This document shows, in pieces, positions 1 to 11,365 of a DNA stretch of 64,000 nucleotides; positions within the stretch are counted from its first letter, which is position 1, and every line of letters begins with the position of its first letter. Below the pieces are notes generated by a model. It had not been told where the DNA came from. It ran no database searches and was given only the letters and a program-made list of their open reading frames with translations. The position numbers and the translations under genes are program-made. Source of the DNA: Salvator merianae (Eukaryota > Chordata > Lepidosauria > Squamata > Teiidae); NCBI GenBank assembly GCA_003586115.2, contig QVOM02000049.1:16559470-16623469 (forward strand). The letters are read 5' to 3'.

Positions 1-951
1 TGTGCTGGGGAGCCTTGGGGTCTAAATGGTGACGGAAGTGTTTGCCTGCCCCACTCTCTGTCCAGCCAAAGGTCTGTCCCTAATGGCACAGCCCTATACT
101 GTGACCAAGCAAATCACACGGATGTATCCATGCTGTACCCGAAGACCTGAGCTCATTTTTAAAGTGTCTTTACACCTTTTTAAGTGTTTGTATGTATTTC
201 TCCCCATATTTACGGAGTCTCTCCAGGGTCTCAAAAGCATCTCAAATGGTTTGTCAGTTAACAAAATCTTAGAATCTTCTTCTGTAGTCCCATGAAAACA
301 CCAGTGTTTCCAACCTCAAGTGGTAATTTGCTGACAAATGGGATCAACCAGTTCCACATTCCCTTATGTATTCTCTTTTTCTAGTGGAAACACACAGGCA
401 AAAAAATCTTTAAAGAGGGAAAAAGTGGGAATGCAGCCTGCCAGCAGTCAATAGAAATAAGCAGAATTCTTTTTATAACAACTGGTTTTCTGAAGGAAAA
501 GAGAATGTAAAGCCTCCTTATGTTTTGATTGGCGTGTTCTGCCATGGTTCTTTTTTAACATGGTAATTATGCTAAAATGAACTATGAAGGTTAAATATAT
601 TGCAACATAATAAAAGGTTTTAATGGATGCAAACAATATTGGATCACAGTATACACGTAAATTCCATCTTTAAGTGTCCCCTGTCATTTTGTGGAGGTCG
701 CTGCAACAGCACCATAAGCCCTGATTTCTCAACAGATGTAAGTTTGACTCACAGTGTGTTCTGAAATGCCTGCTGGGTTACAGTGCCACCCTTTTCCAGC
801 AAAGGACTCTGACTCAAAACCATATGACAGGCAGTGATTCAGTGGGCAAAGCTTACCAGACATCAGGAATACCTTGTTGAGGAATCACTTGTTGTGACCA
901 ACTCAACCAAGTAGAAAGAGATTATGTCCATATTTGCACTCCTCTCCTCAG
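1..951. other. No gene recognised
   Basis: AT-rich vertebrate-type intergenic DNA. Open frames are short and without recognisable domains. I see no confident repeat boundary here. Confidence 0.5.
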
Positions 952-988
952 TATTCTGGACCGGAGTGAGACACTCCGGTCCAGAATA
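952..988. repeat. Perfect hairpin, 17-bp arms
   Basis: Positions 952-968 are the exact reverse complement of 972-988, with a 3-base loop (aga). The arm core is CTGGACCGGAGTG. It lies at the left side of a region with motifs shared by other short DNA elements in the window (for example the TCTGGTATACTA-like motif near 1265), so it may be the terminal or internal hairpin of a miniature element. Confidence 0.85.
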
Positions 989-1149
989 AGCAATCCAGAC
1001 CAAGCTGGGACAGATTGCTCCTGGCATGGGACAAGGCTGAGTGCATTAGGGTGGCCATTTTTGCACCAGCCTCCATGATGGTGCCAAAGTTCATTCCAGC
1101 TTCAGAGCCAATGCAAGGGGTTCCAAATGCTCTGAAGACCAGGAACAAA

Positions 1150-1462
1150 GGTTCCTAGCTTCCAAGGTTTCCAGGGGGAGGCATTTAGGTGGTGTGCTTT
1201 GCTGCATCACTGAAATGGATCCCTTGTGGTAAACCAGACCATGGAGGCATGCTGTCTGCACACCTCTGTGGTCTGGTATACTACCGCCTAGTGTGCTGGT
1301 AGAGCGGATCAGGACACCATTTGGGGCATCCTGTGCAGATGGAGCATACTAGGAGGGGGAGGGGCCTCTCTGGTCTGCTCTAAGGAGAGGGCAAAAGAGG
1401 CCCAGAAGTGGACCATGGTCCACTCCACCAGCAAATACAAAAAGGCCTTATAAACAAACAAA
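1150..1462. mobile_element. Degenerate miniature DNA element (TGGTCTGGTATAC family)
   Basis: It shares ordered motifs (two facing TCTGGT arms around a GGAGGCATG loop at about 1238-1280, then GGATCAGGACACC, then GGGGCCTC) with 7358-7880, 11366-11660 and 40222-40580. No clean ends or target duplication were found, so the boundaries are approximate. Confidence 0.4.
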
Positions 1463-1479
1463 CGACAGAAGCATGCTTT

Positions 1480-3430
1480 ATCCTCCTACACAGCCTCTCT
1501 GTTCTTCTTGTCCTTTAAAACAAAACAGTACTAGACCCTGAGTTCACTGGTCTTTTCCCTGTTGCTCCTCATAACGTACTACTCTCTTCACTCTTCCACT
1601 GTATCAGCCTAGCCCTAGCTCTTTCCCCTTTACAATCCTCTCCACCACTCCTGATTTTAAGAATCAAAATCCTTAGCCTTTCAACTAGAGTGCGGCGAAT
1701 TATAGTGTTTGATTCACTGGAAGGGGTATGGGCGAAAGGGACATTGTTGGGTGGCCATGAGAATGTGGAAGCCCCCTGCCTGCTCTGTCTACAAAAGCTG
1801 AAACCAAGGGAGCCTATAGACACAAAAAAACCCAGCATCCAATCAAACAGACACATGCGTCAGAAGACAGGTCCAACACTGTGCCAGTGCAATGCAGGCC
1901 CATTCCTCTGATGTGGCAGATCTAAGAAAGTGCAGGTTTTCCCACACTTTGTTTTAAAAACCAGCATTTTCCCCATTGCACTAGCACAGGTCATGTTTGG
2001 CATGGCTAGTTCCATTATAGCAAATGGATCAATTGGTCATATTTTCAGCAGCCAATAGCATTATGGGCCTGTGAAATGGTACAAAGCCTCACCTTTGCAC
2101 CAGGCCAATCTGACAGCTTCCTTTGAAGGCTGTAATGTGGAAATGATAGCTTTTTTTGGGGGGGGGGGGACTAACTTTTCCCTGCACCATTTCAAGAGAC
2201 GTCAAGGAGTCTTCTGACATGTTCAGGGAGTAACTACAAAAGTTACTGCTGGAACTAGAACTATTTTGGAGAAAAGATGACACACACAACTCTCCCATAG
2301 GACACCGTAGCGGTTTCATGCAGGAAACCATCCACTGTGACTACCTGCCTGTCCAATGTACTGCTAGGCCACTTTCACACCATGCACTTTGGCAGAATGC
2401 ATAGACAGCCATCCACAGGTCAGGAGCCCTCTCCCATTAACAAAAGTTCCCCTGCTTCCAATCTGCAGCTGGGTGATACTTCAACGGACCTGGAAATAGT
2501 CCCTGAAGTGGGTCATTTCTGGAGACCAGAAAAACGTCACTGGGCTTTAGAGCACCACATAGTTCATTCCAACTGCCACCTTTCAGCAACTGTATCGGAA
2601 AACAGACCTGGAACACTTGGGGGGGGGGCACTTGAAATGACCTCCCACTGGTGCATTCCTGGGCAGTTTTCATTACTGAGAGCAGGCCAGGCACAGTGTC
2701 CAGGTGGATACCGTGTACCAAGGAAGAACTGGCCCACCTCAGTGCACAGTGCCGAGAAGACTCCAGCTGACACAGCCCTGAAGAACTATGAGGGACCTGC
2801 CCTAGAGTTTGAAGCAACCCACCTATGTGAACATGAAGACTGGACATGTCAGAATAGTGATGCAATTAAAACAGAACCATTAGTACGTCTCCTGCCCCTT
2901 TATTGTGGGTTTGCTCTCTTGATATCCCTCTGCATCTCATTTCTGCTAACCCTAACCCCACAGAGTCTTAGCTATACTGCAAGATGATTCAGATCCATTG
3001 CGGCTTCCCGTCCCCCAATTACTCCAGCCAGTGACATGAAAACTAGTTTCAAATGCAGTTGCTGAGAGATGTTGCAGTTGGTTTTAAAAATAGCCACTGC
3101 CTTCTCCTCTGGTGGCGGATACTTTTCAGAGCAAAGCAAAGAATTTCTATTCTCTGCATACAGCAGCCTTGTACAATTGTATCTGCCTACTCACCCTGGA
3201 TGAAATTCAAAATTGTTCATAACAGCTGCCTCTTCTTTCAATATTTTGCGCTTTCATGCTCTTTGCTACTTGACTTGGTATTTCCATGGTGCTTCATAGG
3301 CAGTCTCATTTTTCTCTCAATAAATAGCCTATGGACTCTCTTATATAAGCATGTGTGCAGCTGTACACATACACAAGAATAATATATGTTTTATGGATAT
3401 TTGGAGCAAACTCTGATTTTTGCAGTTTCT
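1480..3430. other. No gene recognised; a 216-residue frame is not supported
   Basis: The longest open frame (2337-2987, plus) has no domain I recognise and no codon or splice support. Homopolymer G runs occur near 2158-2171 and 2619-2627. A short CTAACCCTAACCCC stretch at 2946 is too short to be telomeric. Confidence 0.5.
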
Positions 3431-3774
3431 AAGGCTGGGTTGGCACTTCCCAGTCTAGTATGGTATAACAATGTCATGCTAGGCTGGGAAAGACCCAGCA
3501 TGCCGGTGGCCATTTACACATTGCATGCTGGAACAACCCCATACTGGGCTAGAAGCATGCAAACTGCAAATGGCACAACCAGGACAGCGTGACTCGCTTT
3601 GGCAATGTACAAGGCAACATCCAGCACACACTCATACGTTGCCATGGCAAGCTGGATGCTGCACACAATTGCGCAGGGGCAGGTGCAGCCATAATCATGC
3701 TGTCACATGCACTCACTGTCTGCACCCGGAAGAGGGTTGGATGCTTGACTACTGGAGTGATCCAGCCACTCCTA

Positions 3775-4532
3775 GGGCCTTTTCGCACTGTAGTGGTAGA
3801 CCGTTCTTGTCCGCTCGCTAGAACGGAGCTTTCGCACTGCCGCGGGCGCGCGCCTCACCCGAACCAAACCACTCCGTACCCAAACCCAACCCGAAGCTGG
3901 GTAAGGCAAGACAAGTACTCACCTGTCTTGATTGCAACCTGCGTGATGGGGCGAGGATCGGGCATGGTGCTTTCGCACTCTGTTCGTCTCGGGGTTCCCT
4001 TCCGTTGCTCTGACGTCGGCGGATGTAGTCATTTCCCGCATGCACTGCTCCTCACTATGAAGCCGCTGCCGACTTCGTACTATACTTCGTACCCACTTCG
4101 TATTGTACTTCATACCCACTGTGTTCTGTACTTCATCCCCGCTTCGTGCCCACTTTGTACTGTACTGCATACCCACTTCGTACCCACTTCGTCCCCGCTT
4201 CGTCCCCGCTTCGTCTCCGCTCTGTATCTCAGCTCTGTCTTCGTCTCGTTGACTACGGCGTACGATACGTAGTTCCTTTCCGTCGCCGCGGAAGTGATGC
4301 CGCTGGGACGGAGTGCTCCGCCGATCGCGAGCATGGGAGGGAGGGACGTCCGGCAGACGCGGCAGGCGCGGAAATGAACAGGGTGACGGAGCGTTCGCAC
4401 TCACGCGGAGGACGACCAGCTTCAGGTACGTTTTAATTAAAATCAGTGCGAATGGGAGGGACCTCTCCTCACCTGCACCGGCCTGAAGCAGGCTAATTAG
4501 ATTGTTCTGCTTGCCTCAGTGCGAAAAGGCCC
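3775..4532. mobile_element. Nested GC-rich miniature DNA element, 758 bp, TSD CTA
   Basis: The terminal repeats are perfect over 16 bp (GGGCCTTTTCGCACTG and its complement). The 3-bp flank CTA is present on both sides (3772-3774 and 4533-4535), and joining the flanks restores the host element. The first about 100 bases match 46861-47469, which has the same termini. It carries a degenerate array of CTTCGTACCCA-type units at about 4070-4220. The 161-227-residue frames crossing it are repeat artefacts. Confidence 0.85.
4070..4225. repeat. Degenerate tandem repeat, about 10-12 bp unit
   Basis: Imperfect copies of CTTCGTACCCA / CTTCGTCCCCG recur about a dozen times inside the nested element. A related, reverse-oriented run (GGGTACGAAGTGG) lies at 47250-47310 in the sister element. 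Confidence 0.7.
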
Positions 4533-4889
4533 CTAGTGAGTTCATGGACTGCTTTTTAGCAGCCCATGACGGGATCACTCAAGGGAGGCTTGTGGCAACT
4601 TCTAGTGAGTTGTGCCTCCCCGGTGTGGATGGAGCATCGGACAGCGCAGCCACGCCTGCGCATTCCATGCCTCCTTGCCTTCCAAACCCAGAAGTGGTGC
4701 GAAGGCACCTTTCCTGATCCTCGGACGGTGCTCGTCAGCTTCCAGACTACAATTTTCTTGACCAGCGCTATTCAGCTTCAGGTGGGCTTCAGTGAGTTTC
4801 CAATCAGCTGGAGCTGTTTGCAGGTACAAATGCTTTGTTCTAGCAAGTGTCCTGGAACGTTCCACTCACTAAGTGCAAACAGGCCCTAA

Positions 4890-5550
4890 GTCTCATCCAG
4901 GGACAGATGGAGTTATTCCTGGGAGATTTCCCACAAGCTTGTGGACTATGGGAGTTTAATCTCCTGCATGAGTGCCAGGAGTCTGGTGGCTTCTCTGCCT
5001 TTTGGTGAACACAGCACAAGTGAAGCTGCTGAGCCAGAGCGCTGTATGGGATGGAAAAGTGGCTTGTCCCCCTGGGGCAGGACCCTACAGAGGCATCCTG
5101 TAGGGATGCCCCCTTGTGAAAACCACCATGACCCCAGTGACTATTGAACTCAGTGTCCATTGAACTCTGGCTTCCCATAATATAAAGTAATTTGGCCAGG
5201 GAACTTCCCTAGGCAAACTGGATTGCCATTGCTCTGTTGTCCCTGGTTGCTTTCTTTCAGCAAAGCAGGCGATAGGTCCCAGGAAGATGAACCCCAACTC
5301 AAGGAACACTAAACCCCAAAGGCTTCTTCCATCCCCACTTCCATCTCTTGCCCAGTCTCACATCAGGATTCTTGCAAAGGCCAGCTTTTCCCGCTTGCTT
5401 CCAACAAGGCACCCAGTAAGGTATCAGCATCACCATAATTCCTATTTCTCTTTGCAACCTTGGGACTGATATTTTGATGTCTCCTTCTTCCTCATCCCTT
5501 TTCCTTCCCTTTTCTGTTCTGCTCTGAACTGCCCTTGTTCTTCTCCTCTA
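4890..5550. other. No gene recognised
   Basis: Intergenic DNA with only short open frames. No repeat family assigned. Confidence 0.45.
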
Positions 5551-5554
5551 ATAA

Positions 5555-5650
5555 GAATTAAGAGGAACTGGATCAGGCCACAGCCCATCTAGTCCAGCGT
5601 CCTGTCTCACCCAGCGGCTCACCAATTGCTTCCGGGCATTCTGAAGCCCA
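5555..5650 (-). mobile_element. Squamate retroposon fragment, antisense
   Basis: It contains GGATCAGGCCACAGCCCATC, TAGTCCAGCGTCCTGTCTC and CACCAATTGCTTCCGGGCAT. This is the complement of the TGGACTAGATGGGCC...TTATGTTCTTA retroposon seen in both full copies at 48765-49250. It is a short 3'-part fragment. I cannot name the family with certainty. Confidence 0.6.
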
Positions 5651-6468
5651 TTCTATTTACACAGTTCTTTGCTTCCCTTCTTTCCTCCCAACTATTCCTT
5701 TTTTTTCTACTGCTCCACCTCTGCTCCATAGTATCTGCTCCACCACCCCTCTTTCTACTTTGCAGAGGAATCACGCATGGGCCAGAAATAGTTCCTTCTT
5801 CTCCCATCTTTGCCGTTTGTCTCTTCCACCAATCCCCTCATGGATATCCATAGCTGGAACCATCTTCCGTTGCCTTCCCCCACCCCTATACTTCCCCCCT
5901 CCACATTTTCCTTTCTCTTTCTCTTTCTCTTTCTCCTTTTCTCCTACCAGCTGAATCACTCTCTCACATAACACCCTAATCTAACTTCCTTGAATTGCAA
6001 ATGCGTCACTGCAAACCCTATGAACTTAGCTGACATTCACACACAAACACCAGGTTTTGGAGCTAGTGAGGAATACATTGCACACAGCAGAACTGAATTA
6101 CCCTCCATTATTAATGTTTTCCATGATGATTGCTTTGTCCAGTGAACAACCCTGTCTATTATTTTATCCAGCCTAATAAAGTTGCCCCTTCTTATCTTTC
6201 CATTGCATGCATGTGTCCAGGCATTTTTTTTTTTTTAATTTCACTTCAACATGCAGTTTTTAAATACTCTTTAGTTCCCAGTTTCTTTCTTGGGCTGTAC
6301 ATCTTGGACATGCATGGAGTGTGTGAGCATGTCTCCCTAGGCAACTTTGCTACATCAGGTGACAACAGTTTTTGTTAGAACAGCAGCACTGAACATCTGG
6401 GCCCTCACAACATGGGGACAAATGCACAGATTTGTCTCTGCACTCATGGAACAATATTAGTTACATTT
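5650..6468. other. Pyrimidine-rich non-genic DNA
   Basis: It contains a (TTTCTC)n-like run at about 5910-5942 and T-rich tracts. No gene or clear transposon is visible. Confidence 0.45.
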
Positions 6469-6722
6469 CAGATCTGTTTGTACTTTTCACTAGTGAGCGT
6501 GGAGACACTCACTAGCGAAGTGTGCCTGCACTTTGAGGAGGCCATTGTGATCGGGAATAGGCTACAGCTGCTCCCAATTGCTAATTTGCACTGTGAATTC
6601 TGGTAGCCGATTGCCAGGATGTTCCAGCCCTCGCAGTGTGAATGACTGCCGTAGTGTGAGGTCTGTTCCATCTTGGAATGCTCTCTTGCTAACATTCCAA
6701 GATGGAAGTGCAGAAACTTCTT
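6469..6722. mobile_element. Truncated member of the CACTAGTGAGYGT miniature element family
   Basis: Starts with a TTTGTACTTTTCACTAGTGA-type end, continues with a GGGAATAGGCTACAGCTGCT block and ends with an ATTCCAAGATGGAAGTGCAGAAA-type end. The order matches 18427-18848, but the middle is deleted (about 250 versus 420 bp). Confidence 0.6.
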
Positions 6723-6757
6723 CAGCTACTTTCCTTGCACTAGCAGTTCTCTAAGGG

Positions 6758-7172
6758 CATTTCTGCACTTTCCTTTAATCTTGAACACAGTGGCATGAAG
6801 TCAGTTTCAGGGCCTCTCCTGTCCAAATGTTAGTGTGGATCAGAGAAGCCCCACCCACCACTGGATGGAATATGATCCAGATCATGCCCTTGATCTGGCT
6901 CACTGGTAGACCTTGATATCAAGGTCTACCAGCATACCAGTGGGGCCCCTGAGTTCCAGATAAAGGGAGACTCATTCAACAGGTCCCATTAGAGTGATTG
7001 GGGCTTGGCTCCAAAGCTTGTGTGAACTTCAGGGCTGGTGTGGGGACTGATCTAGAACAGCATCGCCATGCAGATGGTGCTGCACCAGACCACACCTTGC
7101 TATGATCCAGATCAGGGGACTTCGCTTGGTCTAGGTCCATTGGGCCAGATCATGGCAAAGTAAGTGCAGAAA
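6758..7172. mobile_element. Miniature DNA element with GGGCATTTCTGCACTT ends
   Basis: The left end GGGCATTTCTGCACTT and the right end AAGTGCAGAAAGGCCC are imperfect inverted repeats. The flanks (TAA and TAC) are a near match only. A perfect 30-bp palindrome sits inside at 6903-6932. Confidence 0.65.
6903..6932. repeat. Perfect 30-bp palindrome
   Basis: Fifteen bases (CTGGTAGACCTTGAT) are followed directly by their exact reverse complement, centred on GATATC. It lies inside the 6758-7172 element and could extrude as a cruciform. Confidence 0.95.
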
Positions 7173-7357
7173 GGCCCTACATCAAATACAGATCATGTTT
7201 TATAAATAAAGAGTACTGACACCTTGGCCACATTTTGATCCATGAACTAGAATAATCACAAAATAGTTTCCCAACAGATGCCTTTTTGTGTTAAAGCTAA
7301 AAAAAAAGGCTTATATTATTTCTATTGTATTTGCTTCAGTAGAGGAATTAGATCAGA

Positions 7358-7880
7358 ATGATCCAGTGGCAGAACAAGATAATCAAGGGCCCTTTCTGGG
7401 TCTGGAGTAGCCTGGTCCACTGGTCCACATTGTGGGGAGGCATGAGCTGGATCAACACTGTCTGCACCAATAGCACTGATCTGGATCAGCTTTGCAGCTG
7501 CACCCCCATACCTCCAAGAGATAGGAACAAAAGTTCCTAGCTTCAGGGCCTCCAGGGGGTGCTTTCCAGTGGCATGCTACAGTGCGTCACTGAAAGGTGC
7601 CCCCAGTAGTCCTAGACACAGGAGGCATGCCTCCTGCATGCCTCCTGTGTTCCAGATCAGGGCCATGCTGGTCTGCTGGTAGACTCGATTAATCAGGCCT
7701 ACCAGTGATCCAGATTAAGGCCTCCTTAATTTGGATCATGCTCTGTCAAATGCAGACAGAGCAGAGCAGCAGGAGGCATGGCCTCACAAATCCATGCTAA
7801 TGGAGAGATCTATGAGGCCTAGAAGTGTACTACACAAATCCTTAATCCAGATTAAGGGTCCAAGCTGAAAGGCCCAAGGC
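7358..7880. mobile_element. Degenerate miniature DNA element with internal hairpin
   Basis: Shares ordered motifs with 40222-40580 and 1150-1462 (GGGGTGCATTTC-like, AGTCCAGAACA-like, GATCCAGATTAAGG). It includes a hairpin with exact 15-bp arms at 7616-7630 and 7636-7650 (arm ACACAGGAGGCATGC). Ends are approximate. Confidence 0.5.
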
Positions 7881-7899
7881 AGATTTGGGGTGCAGTGCT

Positions 7900-8630
7900 G
7901 ATTCATTATCAGGCCTAGATTTAACAGCAGGAAACACAAGCAACCTCTCAAGGCTCCAGTCTTCAGGGGAAACAAAATTGCCACAGAAGTTAACAATTCA
8001 ACAGCCCCCCTCATCCATTGAAACAAATACTACAAAAGAGATCTTTTTTTAACACTGGTCAACCCAAAACTCATGCAAAGTCCAGTTAGTATATTTCAGT
8101 TATTCTTAAATTTAAAAAATTAGACAATGGTCAAAGAAACAACTGTATATTTTCTCTGCATGTGTTGCATTAATTCTCCATACAGATGGGTAACACTTAT
8201 TCCAACTGAATGAAAATAGGTATTTTTTTTATTTTTTTTTGCATGAAGTTTGATATGATTATGTGGTACAATGCAAAATCCATGCAGAAATCAGACCAAT
8301 GCCTTATATGGTTTGGCAGTAGGAATTTTAAAAATTCAAAGACATTCAACATCACACATTGCATGTTTCCCACACCTACTGATGAGAATTAATGAACAGA
8401 GATTTTCAAATCCATGCATGCATGATTTATGTGACAAAAAATAAACAATGCATACAGGTATACATCAAATTTATGAAATGAGCTCCAAATACAGGTTTTG
8501 AAACACTCAATGTACTACATTCAGAAATGAGGAAGATGATGAAAGCATTCCTGGTCTAGGATGCTCTTAAGATCCATCAGCACTAGATCCTTGCCCAGGT
8601 CTGAAGGCTAGAAATGAATTTGACAAGCAA
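7900..8630. other. No gene recognised
   Basis: AT-rich intergenic DNA with no supported feature. Confidence 0.45.
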
Positions 8631-8634
8631 CAGA

Positions 8635-9094
8635 GGGCCTGTTTACACTTACCTCTTACTCAGTGCCAGTCTGCTCACTGGTGAGACCTGCCCACACCAG
8701 GGAGCCATGGCAACTCACCAGAAGTTGCCACAGACTCTCCCCAAATCATCCAGGGGCATACTGCTAAAAAGCAGTCTGCATCACTCCTGGATGGCTGCTT
8801 GCAGACCCTCTTTTGGGTGCAGTGGGATGAATGAGCATGGAAGCACAACTGTGGCTATGCAGTCATGCACAATGTCCAGATCGCCATGGCAATGTATGAG
8901 CACGTGCCAGAAGTTGCCTTGCACATTGCCATGGTGATCTGGCCGCCTCTGGCCAGACCATTTGCACTTGCCTGCTGCTGGCCTGGTATGGGTGGTTCCA
9001 GTACACAATGCAAATGGCTGCTGGTATGCTGGGTCTTACCCACCCGAGTACAGTATTATAATACCATACTAGGCTGGTAAGTGTGAACCCAGCC
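8635..9094. mobile_element. Non-autonomous DNA transposon, 460 bp
   Basis: The ends GGGCCTGTTTACACTTACC and (complement) GGCTGGGTTCACACTTACC are near-perfect inverted repeats. It is the uninterrupted relative of 3433-4886 in reverse orientation, sharing for example a GACTGCTTTTTAGCAG block. The flanks (AGA and ATA) do not give a clean duplication. Confidence 0.75.
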
Positions 9095-9099
9095 ATAGT

Positions 9100-9810
9100 C
9101 CACTCATCGGCACCAAATGACTGAGAATTTGTTCATTCACAAACATAACTTATTAAATGAATTGCTCATATTTGATGCCATAAAGGCCTTAAAAGAAAGC
9201 TAGGAAGCAAAAACATCTAATCAAAATACTTGGTCAGCAAATATATTTCTATGCTTTTTAGTTTTTAGATGCATCTGTACATTTATTTCTGAACAGAAGC
9301 ATACTTTAATATGCTTCCAATAATTCAGCCAGGTACACCATCATGTGCTTTTAAAAATGAATATAAGGAACTCTCAGGGTATTTGCATTGTTTTACAATG
9401 ATGAATATTTCAAGATTATGAACAAAATTACGGAGTTGTCCAGCAGTGGCACAGTTAACATTGTTGCAACGTTGTTCTTCTTATTATTTTTCCACTGAGA
9501 TGTTGTTGCCCTCTGCTGGCTTTTGTCATATATGCACACATTAAAAAAAGCAAGAAATGACTTGCATCTAGCAAAGGCCTGTAAGCATGTTGTGGTACTG
9601 TAAGGACTCTACAGATGGGCATACAAATAGAATGTTTGCGGCTTCCGATTATTTATTAATATTCATCTTCCCTAGCCTTTTACTACTGTGCTTCATGTCT
9701 CTAATCCTCTTCGACAGTCTTTTAGAAATCCTTTAATCCATCCTTCCAGATGGATTGCGTTGCAAGTTGAGTCATGCTACATACAATGTTGACAAAGTGT
9801 CTCTCGCTTT
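9100..9810. other. No gene recognised
   Basis: AT-rich intergenic DNA. It includes CCACTGAGATGTTGTTGCCC near 9492 but nothing I can assign. Confidence 0.4.
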
Positions 9811-9821
9811 TTGCAGGAAGC

Positions 9822-10427
9822 CAGCGGCGTAGCTAAAAGTTTTGCTGCCCGGTGCAAAGCTGTGGCAGAGGAGCGCGAGCGAGGGCGCCCTGCCCTGCAG
9901 CCTCCTCCCCCCGCCACCGCTCCAACGACCGGCGGACGGGTGCAGCGCGGCCCTGCACTTTCCTTTGCGCTCGCGCTCGCTCTCCGGCACGCCAGGCGGG
10001 TAGAAAAGGACCTGGCTGCATGGGCCACCCAGCACAACGCGCCGCCCGGGGCCAGTGGCGTAGCCAGCGCTTCCGTCACCCGGGGCTATGGGCAGGGGTG
10101 ACGCCAGCGCGCGGGGGGGGCGACGCTGGCACGCCAGCGCGAGGGGCAATGCCAGCGCACCAGCGCAGGGTGGGGCGACGCCGGCGCACCGGTGCGGGGT
10201 GGGGCCACGCCAGCGCGGGGGTGGGGCGACGCCATCATGCAGGGCGGGGCGACGCCAGCGCGCAGGGCGGGGCGACGCCGGCGTGAGGGGCGACCAGCCC
10301 GCCGCCGATAGACGAGCGGGGCGACGAGTGAGGGCACCGGTGGGCGGGGCCCTGGCTCTGTGGGCCGCCCCCGACAACGCGCCACCCGGGGCAGGCCGCC
10401 CCCCTGCCCCCCCTTGCTACGCCTCTG
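9822..10427. mobile_element. GC-rich hAT-type non-autonomous element, 606 bp
   Basis: The termini CAGCGGCGTAGC and GCTACGCCTCTG are inverted repeats flanked by an exact 8-bp duplication CAGGAAGC (9814-9821 and 10428-10435), diagnostic of hAT-type integration. The first about 230 bases match 56021-56286 in reverse. A second left-type terminus (CAGTGGCGTAGCC) occurs at 10053, so the element is composite. The roughly 200-residue frames crossing it in several frames are GC artefacts. Confidence 0.85.
10100..10290. repeat. GC-rich minisatellite, about 23-bp unit
   Basis: Units of the form GGGGCGACGCCAGCGCGCAG recur at least five times with length variation (about 22-29 bp) inside the hAT-type element. 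This suggests slippage after insertion. Confidence 0.75.
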
Positions 10428-10439
10428 CAGGAAGCCCTT

Positions 10440-10860
10440 TTCTCATAGAAATATTTGAGTGTGCTGGTGGAGTAACAGTAAATGTAGGTAGTGGTGTTTC
10501 TTCCTCTTGGGGAAGGGCAGCTCTTCCTCTCTTCTTCCTCCTGTCTTGCACTGTATTTCAACAGATATCGCTAGCATGACTTGGCTAGAAGTCACATTTA
10601 TTAAGTCCTAGCAATGGTGGAAAACCACAAATGTTTGGGTGGTGGGAGATGAGCACAGCGCTGGCTGGTGCACCATGTTTGATGGTGCTGATCTATAGAG
10701 GACTGAGCTGAACGAAATAAAGTGCCAAGCTGAGGAGAAAGAAGTAGCATGAGCAACGCAGGTGCTTCAGAGATGCTCTTAGAGAGCCAGGTGCTCTCAG
10801 AACATCCCCCCACAGGTAAAAATCTTTGCTTACTCAATCTAAGACTACCCCCAGGCATGA
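10440..10860. other. No gene recognised
   Basis: Non-genic DNA between a hAT-type element and a miniature element relic. Only short frames. Confidence 0.4.
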
Positions 10861-10867
10861 AATATAT

Positions 10868-11290
10868 CTTGCTACGCTCTCAGGACTATACTGGGAATGG
10901 CAGACATGATTGCAGGATTCCCAATATAGTTCCAGGTTAGTTAATTGATAACCCATAATATTGCTATTACAGGAAATCCAGCAATGATGTTGGGTTTCCC
11001 ATAATAATTCCCCTTACCTTGACTTCTGTCGGCAGCTTCCATGATCAGATTGAATTGGGCTACCAGAAGCCAGTCACATGAAAAATAACAAAGGGAAGTG
11101 TGCAGGCACTCGGCTGGCTTCCGGTAGCCCAAATCAACCCTATCACAGAAGCGGCTGGCAGACCAGAAGGTAAGCCTGTGATTATTCTTCATGCCTGGCA
11201 AGAGACAAGAGGCAGCTGTGGAGTCTTCTTTAGATCCCACATTGCCTCTTCCCATCTGGAGGCAGCCTTGGGTGACATGACTGAACCATC
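10868..11290. mobile_element. Miniature element, GGGTTTCCCATAATA family
   Basis: Shares the ordered blocks CTGGGAATGGCAGACATGAT, ACAGGAAATCCAGCAATGAT, GGGTTTCCCATAATA, TAACAAAGGGAAGTGTGCAGG, CTGGCTTCC and TCTTTAGATCC with 46565-47620, 52880-53320 and 57310-59340. No transposase and no clear ends. Confidence 0.6.
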
Positions 11291-11365
11291 CCATGTTTGC
11301 TATACAAATAACACCCTAGTGCAAGGGCACCCTGGTTCTGAAACCATGGTTCATGGACTACTTAT

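Larger units (their letters stand above)
3433..4886. mobile_element. Non-autonomous DNA transposon, host of a nested element
   Basis: The left end GGCTGGGTTGGCACTT and the right end (reverse complement GGGCCTGTTTGCACTT) are imperfect TIRs, flanked by a TAA duplication (3430-3432 and 4887-4889). TAA is the classic target of the PIF/Harbinger superfamily, but no transposase is present, so the assignment is inferred. Its left and central parts match 8635-9094 in reverse orientation, and its right part (about 4640-4886) matches 61060-61307. The internal stretch 3775-4532 is a second, later element. Confidence 0.75.

Noticed and set aside
2946..2957. Telomere-like CTAACCCTAACCCC
   Set aside because: Only two units, no array; chance or relic.
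2337..2987. 216-codon plus-strand open frame
   Set aside because: No recognisable domain and overlapping frames of 142 and 69 codons on the other strand; typical of a GC-richer repeat relic.
3589..4272. 227-codon plus-strand open frame
   Set aside because: It crosses the junction between two nested transposons and reads through a short tandem repeat.
9772..10377. 201-codon minus-strand frame and overlapping long frames
   Set aside because: The GC-rich minisatellite has few stop codons in all frames; the region is a hAT-type element with proven ends.
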